From assembly GCA_007117415.1 (NCBI GenBank), contig SKGN01000068.1, positions 1 to 34,693 of the forward strand: 34,693 nt of DNA. Direction: 5' to 3'. The notes beneath the pieces were generated by a model. The model had not been told where the DNA came from. It saw only the letters and a program-made list of their open reading frames with translations, and searched no databases. The translations under genes were made by a program, and so were the position numbers. Below are positions 1 through 8,677 of the stretch, in pieces. The first letter of the stretch is position 1. Every line of letters starts with the position of its first letter. The stretch is from Bacilli bacterium (GTDB taxonomy: Bacteria; Bacillota_I; Bacilli_A; RF39; UBA660).

Positions 1-40
1 CTTTGCATATATTTAATTTATCTTGCATTGTTAATTTCAT
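1..40 (-). CDS. start of a transposase OrfA-like gene (partial)
   Basis: Only 13 codons are inside the window, reading MKLTMQDKLNICK. The ATG lies 10 nt after GGGAG, inside the IS left end. The decayed copy near 9866 carries the same start of the protein and continues with a helix-rich, basic stretch typical of the HTH domain of IS3-type OrfA proteins. Whether this copy is intact cannot be judged here. Confidence 0.5.
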   Translation of the reverse strand, partial: MKLTMQDKLNICK

Positions 41-118
41 TAAAAAACAGCTCCCTTCAGTTTGTGAAGTTGTACCTTTATTATACAACTCACATTCCAA
101 CTTTTGGAAGCCATTTCA
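1..118 (-). mobile_element. left end of an IS3-type insertion sequence, cut by window edge
   Basis: Reading the minus strand, the element appears to begin at position 118 with TGAAATGGCTTCCAAAAG, which resembles IS3-family terminal repeats (TG start, CCAAAAGTTGGA core). Two short hairpins follow (TTCCAA/TTGGAA and AGTTGTA/TACAACT), then a GGGAG ribosome binding site and the first codons of an ORF. The same ~118 bp recurs at 9828-9942 with about 90% identity by eye, so the boundary is supported by two copies. The right end and transposase body lie outside the window. Assignment to IS3 rests on the terminal pattern and on the N-terminal residues of the ORF, not on a database match. Confidence 0.65.
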
Positions 119-126
119 TTTCTTAT

Positions 127-200
127 TGGAGCGGATGATGGGAATCGAACCCACGTAGTCAGCTTGGAAGGCTGAGGTTCTACCATTAAACTACATCCGC
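127..200 (-). tRNA. tRNA-Gly (anticodon TCC)
   Basis: The minus strand folds as a complete tRNA: acceptor GCGGATG pairs with the 3' strand, the anticodon loop is CTTCCAA with anticodon TCC, the T-loop is GGTTCGATTCC, the discriminator base is U and CCA is encoded. A consensus promoter lies directly upstream. The gene is followed after 8 nt by the IS left end. Confidence 0.97.
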
Positions 201-219
201 AATTAAATGATGCTTTTTA

Positions 220-248
220 ATTATACTTATTTTTACTATAATTGTCAA
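220..248 (-). promoter_or_regulatory. sigma-A promoter of tRNA-Gly(TCC)
   Basis: On the minus strand TTGACA (248-243) and TATAAT (225-220) are both perfect consensus and are separated by 17 nt. The predicted start lies about 13 nt before the mature tRNA. Confidence 0.9.
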
Positions 249-333
249 CGTCAAACAAACCTTTTGTTATAAATTCCATAAAATAATAATGCATCATATT
301 TAATTATATGATAAAATTTGAGAAGGTGATGAT

Positions 334-1035
334 ATGAATAAATTATTAGTAAGTGATTTTGATAATACTTTTTATAATAACAATGTTGATTACTTAAAAA
401 ATATTGAGTACGTTAATAAATTTGTTGACAAAGGTAATTACTTTGTAATTGCGACAGGCCGTCATATCGGTATTTTACTACCCGCTATTAAGCCTTTTAA
501 CATAAAGTATAATTATTTAATATGCAATGATGGTGGAATAATCTTTGATAAAAATTTAAAAATTATTTATCAGAAAGATATTCCAAACGAAATTATTGCA
601 CCAATTGCTAAAATAATAGATAAAAATATAGGTATAGGTGTTTGGTATATTGATACGGGAACTTATATAACAACTAATACCAACAGCAACGCTAACGGGA
701 TTATTGGAAAAATTTTGAACTTTAATAACGCGGAAGAACTTTTAAATTATATAACTTCTAATTATAAAGAGGTTCACGGGTATTTAAGCACCGGTTGGAT
801 TAATATTACCGAAAAAACTGTTACTAAACAAAGTGTTATTGAATTATTAAGCACTTCCTTAAAAATAGATAACCAAAGCATTTATACAATCGGTGATAAT
901 ATTAATGATGTTTCTATGTCCGTTTATAATAGTTACTGTATGACAAACAGCGTTCCTGAATTAAAAGCTGTTTGCCAAAAAGAATACGATGCTGTTTATC
1001 TTTTAATTCAAGATATATTAGACGGAAAAATTTAA
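334..1035 (+). CDS. HAD-superfamily (Cof-type) phosphatase
   Basis: Predicted cytosolic phosphohydrolase of 233 aa. HAD motif I is DFDNTF near residue 8, where the first Asp is the nucleophile. Motif II is in ATGRH near residue 41, and motif IV is GDNINDVSM near residue 187, which supplies the Mg2+-binding Asp residues. The length and the cap between motifs II and III fit the HAD-IIB (Cof) group, which dephosphorylates sugar phosphates, nucleotides or flavin precursors; the substrate cannot be told. GAGAAGG precedes the ATG at a normal distance. The VanY-like gene follows 45 nt downstream and may be co-transcribed. Confidence 0.85.
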   Translation: MNKLLVSDFDNTFYNNNVDYLKNIEYVNKFVDKGNYFVIATGRHIGILLPAIKPFNIKYNYLICNDGGIIFDKNLKIIYQKDIPNEIIAPIAKIIDKNIGIGVWYIDTGTYITTNTNSNANGIIGKILNFNNAEELLNYITSNYKEVHGYLSTGWINITEKTVTKQSVIELLSTSLKIDNQSIYTIGDNINDVSMSVYNSYCMTNSVPELKAVCQKEYDAVYLLIQDILDGKI

Positions 1036-1080
1036 TGACTTTTAGCAAATATGATAAGAATTTTTTATTGGGAGTTGAAA

Positions 1081-2133
1081 ATGATGAAAACTTGTATGAA
1101 AGTTAAAAACAATTATGTTTCTATAAATGCTATTTTTAAAGAACTCGGTTATATCGTTTTTTATAATGAACAAAAAAAGATGATAATTTCCATTTCTAAA
1201 GAAGGTAATTATATAAGTCATCAAATAGGAACTAATGTTATGAATATAAATAAAAAAAACTATGAATTTAATAAGTCCTCTATTTTTGAAAAGGGCACCA
1301 TAATGATTCCAACCAACTATATTGATAAAGTTTTAAATTTAAGGTTTAAACTTAATGAAAGCGGCAAAGATTTGAAAACAGAAAAAAATAATAAGTCCTA
1401 CATATTTCAATTTATTGCTGAACCTTATTTCAATCCCGAAAAGTTTTATCAATACATAAAATATAATAAAGATAATGAATTACCTATTAATGAAATCGTT
1501 ATTCATGTAAATATCGGCTTAGATCAGCCTTTTTACACTAATATTAAAACAATTAATGATCCCCATAATTTTTTAGTATTATGTAATAAATATCGTCAAT
1601 TACCAAAGTCTTTTCGCCCCCTAAATTTAGTAAAAATACCCTCAACCTATTTTTTAGGCGATAGAGATGCAAAAATTGACGCTACTGCGCTTGAGCATTT
1701 AATATTAATGCGCAATGATGCTCAAAAAAAAGGGCTAGAGTTAATCATTGTTTCTGGCTATCGAACCAATTCTTACCAAAGAATGTTATACAATAATTCT
1801 AAAGAAACAAAGGGTATTGAACACGCTGATACGTATTCAGCTAGACCAGGTCATTCAGAACATGAAACAGGGTTTGCAATCGATATTAATAGCGTTGAAA
1901 CAACCTTTGAAAACACAAAAGAATTTGAATGGTTAGTAAAAAATTCTTATAAGTATGGCTATATTTTAAGATATCCTAAAGGCAAAGAGCATATTACGGG
2001 TTATGGTTATGAACCATGGCATTATCGTTTTCTTGGTATATTAACAGCAACTGCTGTATATAAAAGCGGGCTTACTTATGATGAGTATTACGTCCAAAAC
2101 ATTTATAAAAATAACTATACTACTAATTTTTAA
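1081..2133 (+). CDS. VanY-like D-alanyl-D-alanine carboxypeptidase with stalk domain
   Basis: The ORF is open from 1051, but GGGAG at 1070-1074 points to ATG 1081, giving 350 aa. Residues about 1-95 match the pattern of a copper-amine-oxidase-N-type stalk domain (two copies of a short beta unit with VSINAIFKELGY and IMIPTNYIDKVL). The C-terminal half is a VanY/D,D-peptidase domain with zinc ligand motif SEHETGFAIDI near residue 257 and EPWHYR near residue 310. These enzymes trim the terminal D-Ala of peptidoglycan stem peptides outside the membrane. No signal peptide or membrane segment is visible from any in-frame start, which is odd. Transcription ends in a hairpin shared with the convergent tex. 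Confidence 0.85.
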   Translation: MMKTCMKVKNNYVSINAIFKELGYIVFYNEQKKMIISISKEGNYISHQIGTNVMNINKKNYEFNKSSIFEKGTIMIPTNYIDKVLNLRFKLNESGKDLKTEKNNKSYIFQFIAEPYFNPEKFYQYIKYNKDNELPINEIVIHVNIGLDQPFYTNIKTINDPHNFLVLCNKYRQLPKSFRPLNLVKIPSTYFLGDRDAKIDATALEHLILMRNDAQKKGLELIIVSGYRTNSYQRMLYNNSKETKGIEHADTYSARPGHSEHETGFAIDINSVETTFENTKEFEWLVKNSYKYGYILRYPKGKEHITGYGYEPWHYRFLGILTATAVYKSGLTYDEYYVQNIYKNNYTTNF

Positions 2134-2148
2134 ATTAATAGTATAGTT
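2113..2148. terminator. 17-bp hairpin between convergent genes
   Basis: AACTATACTACTAATTT is followed by TT and an almost perfect reverse complement (one mismatch). It spans the stop of the VanY-like gene and probably acts in transcription termination and 3'-end protection. Confidence 0.6.
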
Positions 2149-2152
2149 TCAA

Positions 2153-2173
2153 AAAAATCTCTTAGAGATTTTT
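2153..2173. terminator. intrinsic terminator, VanY-like gene / tex
   Basis: The stem AAAAATCTC-TTA-GAGATTTTT runs into T residues on the plus strand and is equally A-flanked for the minus strand, so it may serve both converging genes. It overlaps the tex stop codon. Confidence 0.7.
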
Positions 2174-4322
2174 ATTTTGGTTCAATCATTGTTAAACTTA
2201 CCCTTTTTTTATCATATAAAATATCTTCAACATAACAATAAACTATATCACCAACATTAATTACTTCTAAAGGATGATTTATATATCTATCAGTAATTTT
2301 AGATATATGAACTAAACCATCATTTTTTAAACCAATATCAATAAAAGCCCCAAAATCAACTACGTTTCTAATTGTTCCTTGTAATTTCATACCTTTTTTT
2401 AAATCTTCTAATTTTAAAACATCACTTTTTAATATCGGTTTATCTAACTCATCTCTAGGATCTCTATTAGGTTGTTTTAAACTTTTAATTATATCTTCTA
2501 AAGTATATATATCAATCTGTAATAGTTCAGAAAACTCTTCTTTATTTATACTGTTTAAAACATCATTCATAACTTGACTACCTACATCTTCTATTTTTAA
2601 ATTAAGTTTACTTAATAACTCGTTAGTTGCCTTATAACTTTCAGGATGAATTGGTGTCTTATCTAACGGATTATCTCCATCTGATATCCTAATAAATCCA
2701 ATTGATTGCTCAAAAACTTTTTCATTACAAAGTTTTTCTTTTTTTAATTGCTCCCTTGAATCTATTCTTCCTGCTTTATCACGGTATTTTAATATTTTAT
2801 CAATTACGGTTTTTGTCATACCAGAAACATACTTTAATAATGATTTGCTAGCGGTATTGATATTAACACCAACATTATTAACGGTTTTTGTCACCGTGAA
2901 ATCTAAAGCTTCTTCTAACTTAGTAGATGATACATCATGTTGATATTGCCCAATTCCTATACTTTTAGAATCTATTTTAACTAATTCGCTAAGTGGATCT
3001 TGTAATCTCCTAGCAATACTAATAGCACTTCTTTCTTCAACATTAAGATTGGGAAACTCTTCTATAGCTACTTTACTAGCCGAATAAACACTAGCTCCTG
3101 CTTCATTAACGATGATAAATGAAACGTTTCTTTTTGCATCTTTAATAATATCAGCAATAAAGGTTTCACTTTCTCTGGAAGCTGTACCGTTACCTATTGC
3201 TATAATATCAATGTTATATTTATTAATTAACTTTATTATATGATCTTTACTTTTCTCTTTTTCATTCCTAGGCTCATGCGGATATATAACGGATATATCT
3301 AAAACCTTTCCTGTATTATCTACAACTGCTAATTTGCACCCTGTTCTGTAGGCAGGATCAAGGCCTAAAACAACCATTTCTTTAATGGGTGGTTGCAATA
3401 ATAGTTTTTCTAAATTTTTTCCAAAAACATCAATTGATGCATTATCTGCTTGTTCAGTAAGTTCGCTCCTAATTTCCCTTTCAATACTAGGACTTATCAA
3501 CCGTTTATAACTATCTTTTATAGCGTCAATTATTATCTCATACGTATTACTTTTTTTATTTATAATAATATTAGATTCTAAATACTCAAGAAAATTTGAT
3601 TCATCTATTTCTATTTTAGCTGTTAAAATTTTTTCTTTTTCACCACGATTAATCGCTAAAACTCGGTGTGGTTTAGCATACCTTATTTGTTCTTGATACT
3701 CATAATACATCTCGTATGTTTTTTTTTCATCAATCGCATCTTTCTTAATTTTCGTTTTAAGATAACCATTTAAATAAGTATTCCTTCTTATCCATTTTCG
3801 ATACTCAGCATTATCGCTTATCCATTCCGCTATAATATATTTAACTCCCATTAATACTTCTTCTTTTGTTTTCACGTTATCATTAATATATTCCTTTATT
3901 AATTCCTCTAAATCATTAATGTGATTATTATTTATAATTACTTTAGCTAAAGGTTCTAAACCATTTTTAATCGCTTCCGTTGCTTTTGTCTTTTTCTTCT
4001 CCTTATAAGGTCGGTACAAATCATCAACCTCAACTATTTTTTTGCAGTTTATAATATTAATTCTTAATTCTTCTGTCATTAATCCTTTTTCTTCTATTAA
4101 CCTAATAACATCTTCTTTTCTTTTAGATAAATTAACCTGATATTCATAAACCTCATTTATATTTCGAATAACTTCTTCATCTAAATTACCAGTCGCTTCT
4201 TTTCGATATCTAGCAATAAAAGGAATGGTATTACCATCACTTAACATTTTTAAAGTGTTTTCCACTTGATATATTTTTATATTTAAATTAGCACTAATTT
4301 CATTAATAATTTTTTGATTCAT
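2172..4322 (-). CDS. tex: Tex, S1-domain RNA-binding transcription accessory protein
   Basis: 716 aa, close to the usual Tex length. The order of parts fits Tex: helical N-terminal region, YqgF-like RNase H fold with GLDPAYRTG near residue 316, helix-hairpin-helix region around 480-560 (VGVNINTASK), and a C-terminal S1 domain from about residue 640 (GMKLQGTIRNVVDFGAFIDIG). Tex is a cytosolic nucleic-acid-binding protein linked to transcription and ribosome quality control. GTAGGAGG precedes the ATG. It is the last gene of a minus-strand run starting at 7393, with 31 nt between it and the preceding gene, so probably co-transcribed with the YibE/F gene. Confidence 0.95.
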   Translation of the reverse strand: MNQKIINEISANLNIKIYQVENTLKMLSDGNTIPFIARYRKEATGNLDEEVIRNINEVYEYQVNLSKRKEDVIRLIEEKGLMTEELRINIINCKKIVEVDDLYRPYKEKKKTKATEAIKNGLEPLAKVIINNNHINDLEELIKEYINDNVKTKEEVLMGVKYIIAEWISDNAEYRKWIRRNTYLNGYLKTKIKKDAIDEKKTYEMYYEYQEQIRYAKPHRVLAINRGEKEKILTAKIEIDESNFLEYLESNIIINKKSNTYEIIIDAIKDSYKRLISPSIEREIRSELTEQADNASIDVFGKNLEKLLLQPPIKEMVVLGLDPAYRTGCKLAVVDNTGKVLDISVIYPHEPRNEKEKSKDHIIKLINKYNIDIIAIGNGTASRESETFIADIIKDAKRNVSFIIVNEAGASVYSASKVAIEEFPNLNVEERSAISIARRLQDPLSELVKIDSKSIGIGQYQHDVSSTKLEEALDFTVTKTVNNVGVNINTASKSLLKYVSGMTKTVIDKILKYRDKAGRIDSREQLKKEKLCNEKVFEQSIGFIRISDGDNPLDKTPIHPESYKATNELLSKLNLKIEDVGSQVMNDVLNSINKEEFSELLQIDIYTLEDIIKSLKQPNRDPRDELDKPILKSDVLKLEDLKKGMKLQGTIRNVVDFGAFIDIGLKNDGLVHISKITDRYINHPLEVINVGDIVYCYVEDILYDKKRVSLTMIEPK

Positions 4323-4353
4323 GTTGCCTCCTACTAAAGATAATTATAAATTT

Positions 4354-5301
4354 CTAATATTTTTCAAAAGATTTAATTACTTTTTGAATAAAGTTACCTA
4401 TTACTATAATTATAATTACAACCAAAATAGAAATAATAATAATTTTAATTATTTCGTTGTTATTGGCTTCTCCTATTTCAATACCCTCATCTTTTACCGT
4501 TACAATTTTATTAGGATTAATATCTCCTGTTTTTTCAACTACAGTATATATTCCAGGTTCTGTAATTAAAAAATGAAATTCATTGTTATCAATATTATAA
4601 TACCCTTCACTTTCACTAATCAAAAAAGCATTGTTTCCTTTGTCATCGATTCTAATTGGAATAAGGTTTTCTAAATCATTTATCCCATTATTATTTACAG
4701 AAATAATTAATTCAACTGGATCATCATAATTATTTATCTTTATTTCATCCCTCATAAAATATGATTCTTGCTTAGCTAAAAACGAATCTAACATGATAAT
4801 AGGATTATCAATATAATTAACAGGCTGATTATCAAAAACTTTTTTCAGCACCGAGTATTCTTTATTATATATTTCATTATCAATATTAGTTACTTGAAGA
4901 ATATAAAAAAGATAGACCGTATCCTTCGTTACTTTTCTAAGACTTTCTTTGTATGTGTTTTCAACCGGAACAATTAATTTATAATAATCATTTTCTAAAA
5001 ATAATTTTTGGACGCCCTCTACTGTTAAGGGACTATTATCATCCGGGAAAACTTGATAAATATTAAATTCTTGATGGATGTATATCTCATATTGATCATA
5101 TAACATATCGCCATTAAAATTATAAAAATATAACCTATTATAATAATCTCGAGGATATAATATTATTGTATTTTCAAAATTTTTATCATCCGGAAATAAA
5201 AAATAAACATTTCCGTTTTCATCAAAATGAGGACAACTATTAACTTTGATAGGGATGATAAAAATTATAATAAAGATGATTAACCTTAATATTTTCATCA
5301 T
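4354..5301 (-). CDS. unknown exported protein with C-terminal membrane anchor
   Basis: 315 aa, not recognised. Residues 1-22 form a signal peptide or signal anchor ending near VNSC. A long extracytoplasmic region rich in Asn, Asp and Tyr follows. A transmembrane helix lies near residues 282-305 (IIIISILVVIIIIVIG), with a short basic tail. The region from about 200 to 260 reads like a beta-sandwich ending in a typical GIYTVVE strand. The ATG overlaps the stop of the upstream YibE/F gene (ATGATGA), so the two are translationally coupled and may act together at the membrane. Confidence 0.75.
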   Translation of the reverse strand: MMKILRLIIFIIIFIIPIKVNSCPHFDENGNVYFLFPDDKNFENTIILYPRDYYNRLYFYNFNGDMLYDQYEIYIHQEFNIYQVFPDDNSPLTVEGVQKLFLENDYYKLIVPVENTYKESLRKVTKDTVYLFYILQVTNIDNEIYNKEYSVLKKVFDNQPVNYIDNPIIMLDSFLAKQESYFMRDEIKINNYDDPVELIISVNNNGINDLENLIPIRIDDKGNNAFLISESEGYYNIDNNEFHFLITEPGIYTVVEKTGDINPNKIVTVKDEGIEIGEANNNEIIKIIIISILVVIIIIVIGNFIQKVIKSFEKY

Positions 5302-6446
5302 TCTTTAATCCCTCTTTCATTTATTAATTGTCTTTTGTTTAAAATACAAAAAGCAAAAATAGTTATAGGAATAGCGCAGATTAAACCAATACTTCCGGTT
5401 ATAGCTCTAACTATTTCGGTTGCTACAGAATCTAAATTAACAATTTCATTTAATGTTTTTTGATAACCAATAAAAATAATAATAGTCGATAAAGTTCCTC
5501 CCGTATACGCTAAAATAAGGGTGTTTACCATTGTTCCCATTATATCTTTACCGATATTAAAACCTGATTGAATTAATTTTTTTAACGATATATTAGGGTT
5601 TTCCTTTTGAATTTCCGTTAGCGCTGAAGAAATAGATATAGCCACATCCATAGACGCCCCTAATGCTCCTATAATAATACCGGCAAATAATAATCCTCTA
5701 AAATCAAAAGGAATATTACCAGGTAAATACAATAACATTCCGGCATCGGAAGTACTAAAACCTGTTAATTTAGCAATGATGCCATAAGAATACGCGATTA
5801 AACCACCAATAATTAAACCACCAATCGTCCCTATTATAGCGGCCCCTGATTTTTTGTTGAAGCCAGCTGTTATAGTAAGTGTTATTATGGTTGATAATGT
5901 GCATACCATAACGGAAACTAAAATAGGACTATAGCCTTTTAGTAACAAAGGAATTAAAACGTATAAAATTAATAATATAATTACTGATAACGCCATTATA
6001 GCCTTTAATCCTTTAAATCTACCAATTAAAATCAAAAGGAATAAAAAAAGAGCAATTAAATGAAGCATATAACCGCTTCTTTCATAATTCATAACATAAA
6101 AAGAAACCTTACCATCATTATCTTCTTCAGCATGAACCGAAATCTTTAATCCTTTTCTTAACTCTATATCATATAAAGGATTTCCTGATAATGTATTTCT
6201 AACTTCTGTTATCATTCCTTTATAATCTTTATTTAATATTTCTATTTCAGCTATTTGAATAGTCTGTTGTTTATTTTCATCAATATTAATTATCGTAGTG
6301 TCTTTTATATCTAGTACTTTAGCTCTATATAAATTCAATTGATATTCTTCGGGAGTAAACGGAATATCAGTAGTAGCAATAACCTCTGGTCTAAAGATAA
6401 ATAAAGTTACAAATAATAAACTAATAATTAATAATTTTTTTATCAT
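5298..6446 (-). CDS. YibE/F-family membrane protein
   Basis: 382 aa. An N-terminal signal segment (1-24) and an extracytoplasmic beta domain of about 100 residues are followed by seven or eight hydrophobic segments from about residue 130. Diagnostic stretches include GALGASMDVAISISSAL, GRDIMG-like GKDIMGTMVNTLILAYTGG and a final GLICAIPITIFAF helix, which fit the YibE/F family. The biochemical function of the family is unsettled; a transport role is only an inference. GGAGG stands 6 nt before ATG. It lies 14 nt after the stalk-domain protein gene and overlaps the next gene by 4 nt, so it is the middle of a tight operon. Confidence 0.85.
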   Translation of the reverse strand: MIKKLLIISLLFVTLFIFRPEVIATTDIPFTPEEYQLNLYRAKVLDIKDTTIINIDENKQQTIQIAEIEILNKDYKGMITEVRNTLSGNPLYDIELRKGLKISVHAEEDNDGKVSFYVMNYERSGYMLHLIALFLFLLILIGRFKGLKAIMALSVIILLILYVLIPLLLKGYSPILVSVMVCTLSTIITLTITAGFNKKSGAAIIGTIGGLIIGGLIAYSYGIIAKLTGFSTSDAGMLLYLPGNIPFDFRGLLFAGIIIGALGASMDVAISISSALTEIQKENPNISLKKLIQSGFNIGKDIMGTMVNTLILAYTGGTLSTIIIFIGYQKTLNEIVNLDSVATEIVRAITGSIGLICAIPITIFAFCILNKRQLINERGIKE

Positions 6447-6460
6447 CTTTTACCTCCTTT

Positions 6461-7393
6461 TTATCGCTGACTACTAGCAGCTTTTAAAATCATCAATTGA
6501 TGCCTCTCATCAATTTTATTAACCCCAGGAATTAAACTATTGTAAAAAAAGATATCAACGACGCCAACCATATTATTATCGCGAATACTATTCAAGTTAA
6601 TTCCCCGGCGTGTACCACCACTTCTATTATCAACAATCACCCCAAAAGGAGCATCATCTCTTCCTGAATGAGGATAAGGCGCTATAGAAGCCGCTATATC
6701 AATACCATCAATCGTAACAATAACAGCCCTTCTTTTAAAGGTCCAGTTACCGCCAGCTGCTTCTAATAACTTTTCAGTATCAGCCGCTGTCAAAGGTTCC
6801 ACATCTGCAAGATAAGTATACCCACCTATTACTCTTTTAACTTCATAAGTTATTCCTGTTTCAACATCTGTTACAGTAGCCGTCTTACCTTCTGCAAATA
6901 TTTTTAAGGCTTCCGTATAAGGAACTAATAATTCATTAACTGTTTCTAAACCAATCGTTTTAACCCCTTCTCTAATATTAATATACACATTATAATTTAA
7001 CCTCTTAGCTAAAAAATCTAGTGATATAAATAAATTATCTTCTTTCTCGATTATAGTGTTATTAATTATTTTCGTTTCTTTAATAGACTCATAATCTCTT
7101 TTAATTAGAGTTATTTCTTGTTCTTCTAAAGTTAATATATATTGCTCATTTTCACTCTCTAATTCAGCCTCAAAAAAATTTACTACCGCATTTATTAAAA
7201 TTAAATAATCATCAAAATGATTAATAGGGTTTATTTCCGTATTAACCTCTATATTATCAATTTTTATTATTAATTCATCATAATCTTCTAATACATCCCT
7301 ATTCAAAAATCTAAACAGATTATTAAATGGACTCAATAAAAATAATATTATTAAAACCATTATTAAAATGATAGATAAAATAATTTTGTTCAT
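6461..7393 (-). CDS. membrane-anchored stalk-domain protein
   Basis: 310 aa. Residues 1-24 are a signal anchor. Residues about 30-160 contain a repeated beta pattern including IEKEDNLFISLDFLAKRL, similar to copper-amine-oxidase-N stalk domains. The C-terminal ~120 residues (WTFKRRAVIVTIDG..IAASI..PHSG and a late VNKIDERHQ) resemble a domain I recall from Firmicutes exported proteins with peptidoglycan-binding or stalk modules, normally written as RRPV..I..R.IAASMNGMPHG and RVDP.HQ. Function unknown; a wall-associated role is inferred. GGAGG is 4 nt before ATG. It is the first gene of the operon leading to tex. Confidence 0.7.
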   Translation of the reverse strand: MNKIILSIILIMVLIILFLLSPFNNLFRFLNRDVLEDYDELIIKIDNIEVNTEINPINHFDDYLILINAVVNFFEAELESENEQYILTLEEQEITLIKRDYESIKETKIINNTIIEKEDNLFISLDFLAKRLNYNVYINIREGVKTIGLETVNELLVPYTEALKIFAEGKTATVTDVETGITYEVKRVIGGYTYLADVEPLTAADTEKLLEAAGGNWTFKRRAVIVTIDGIDIAASIAPYPHSGRDDAPFGVIVDNRSGGTRRGINLNSIRDNNMVGVVDIFFYNSLIPGVNKIDERHQLMILKAASSQR

Positions 7394-7431
7394 AAAACCT
7401 CCATAAAATATCCTAATAAAGATACTAAACC

Positions 7432-7440
7432 ATTATATCA
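7432..7440 (-). promoter_or_regulatory. extended -10 promoter of the 7393-to-tex operon
   Basis: The minus strand reads TGATATAAT, an extended -10 (TG-N-TATAAT), about 40 nt upstream of the first start codon. No good -35 is visible. Confidence 0.6.
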
Positions 7441-7508
7441 TATTTATATTATTACTTCTATTCATTATACTAACAATTTTAATCGAGCATAAAAATTATA
7501 TAATATAT

Positions 7509-7535
7509 AAAAAACCTTATAAAATAAGGTTTTTT
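7509..7535 (-). terminator. intrinsic terminator after the metalloprotease gene
   Basis: A 12-bp stem AAAAAACCTTAT/ATAAGGTTTTTT with a 3-nt loop lies about 50 nt after the stop at 7589. The U-run is present in either direction. Confidence 0.85.
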
Positions 7536-7588
7536 ATCAAATTTAGTCTGTATTTATTTTAATACTTTTAATTTTAACTTTAATTATT

Positions 7589-8607
7589 CTATCTACTTCT
7601 TCCATCATCTTGATTATTTCTCATCATTGAAACCTCTTTAACAGTTTTCATAAAGTTCTTTTTGAATTCTGGGACAGTTAAATATGTCGATATTTTTTGA
7701 TAGTTTGCAACTATATAATCAGGTTCATTATTGGCAATGAAGCTAGCGGCCAATTCTCTCTCGATATTATTAATTATTTTTTCTTGTCTTTTTAAGTTGC
7801 CCTCAAATTCTTGTCCATTTTGCATGGTTATTTTTCGAGGTTCTCCTTCTAATTGATTACCATATCCATAAAGCAATAATTTATCAATTGAATAAATTTT
7901 TTCGAGTTCAAACATAAACTCTTCAAATTTTCCTTCATTCCCAGGAAATGCTTCATATAGTTCCTTCAAATGTTTTCGGCCTTCTTTTTTATAACCTAAC
8001 GCTAACATTTGATTTAATGGTATTCCTAAACTATTTGATAATAACATTAATATATTCCCATTTAATTGATATTCTGATAACGGACTGTATGGTACATGAT
8101 TTTTTTGGCCTCTTACACTATTTGGTTGTTCTTTATAACTTATATTCGTTCCATTAGACACATGATATAAAATCTCAGCAGTAAGTTGAGTTGCTCCTTC
8201 AGTTAAGAACATTCCTGTTTTACCATCATAGAATGAGCATTCTTCATAATTATTAACTTTTCTAGTTTGAAGCACATGAGTAAGTTCGTGAAAAAAATAT
8301 AATTTATTTGTTTCATAATTCGCCTTCATATTCATTGTAATTTTATTTTTATCTGTTCTTCCATAAACCCCACCTAAATTAGCTTCAGTAATAGAATGTA
8401 ACAGATAAGGTAATTGTTTTACTATTTCAATTGGATCTAAATATAATCCTTCTTCCTTATCTAATTGATCAATTGCATTAATATAGTCGGCAATTAGAAG
8501 AAAATATTTATCGGGAATATGATGTTGTATGTTTCTATATTGCGATTTAACGGCTGCAAATAAACCACTAGTGATTAAATTTTTTCTCTTTGAGATCTAC
8601 TAATCAT
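7589..8607 (-). pseudogene. gluzincin-type metalloprotease gene with a frameshift
   Basis: The ORF track starts at 8335, but the same frame is open and protein-like back to about 8595 with no start codon. A ribosome binding site AAGGAG (8624-8619) and ATG at 8607 lie in another frame, which reads MISRSQREKI then stops at 8575. The frames join at a run of six A (8585-8580); one extra A would restore a protein of about 338 aa. The product has HELTH (zinc and catalytic motif) and a downstream TEGATQ whose Glu is about 26 residues later, as in gluzincin peptidases. No signal peptide is visible. The pilin-like gene lies 70 nt upstream. Real decay, slippage rescue, or a homopolymer sequencing error are all possible. 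Confidence 0.7.
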
Positions 8608-8677
8608 TATTTATAAACTCCTTAATTATTATTTTCATTATATGAAAAGTTTCTATCATAAATATTTTAGCAAATTT

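Noticed and set aside
4321-4569. 82-aa plus-strand ORF rich in Tyr, Asn and Phe.
   Set aside because: Antisense shadow of the 3' end of the 4354-5301 gene.
5298-5300. Use of UGA as tryptophan (code 4), considered because of the TGA in the SspF-like gene.
   Set aside because: Long ORFs use TGG for Trp and have no other internal TGA; the YibE/F gene ends in TGA TGA. A nonsense change or error is simpler, and selenocysteine is unlikely because the family has Lys at this site.
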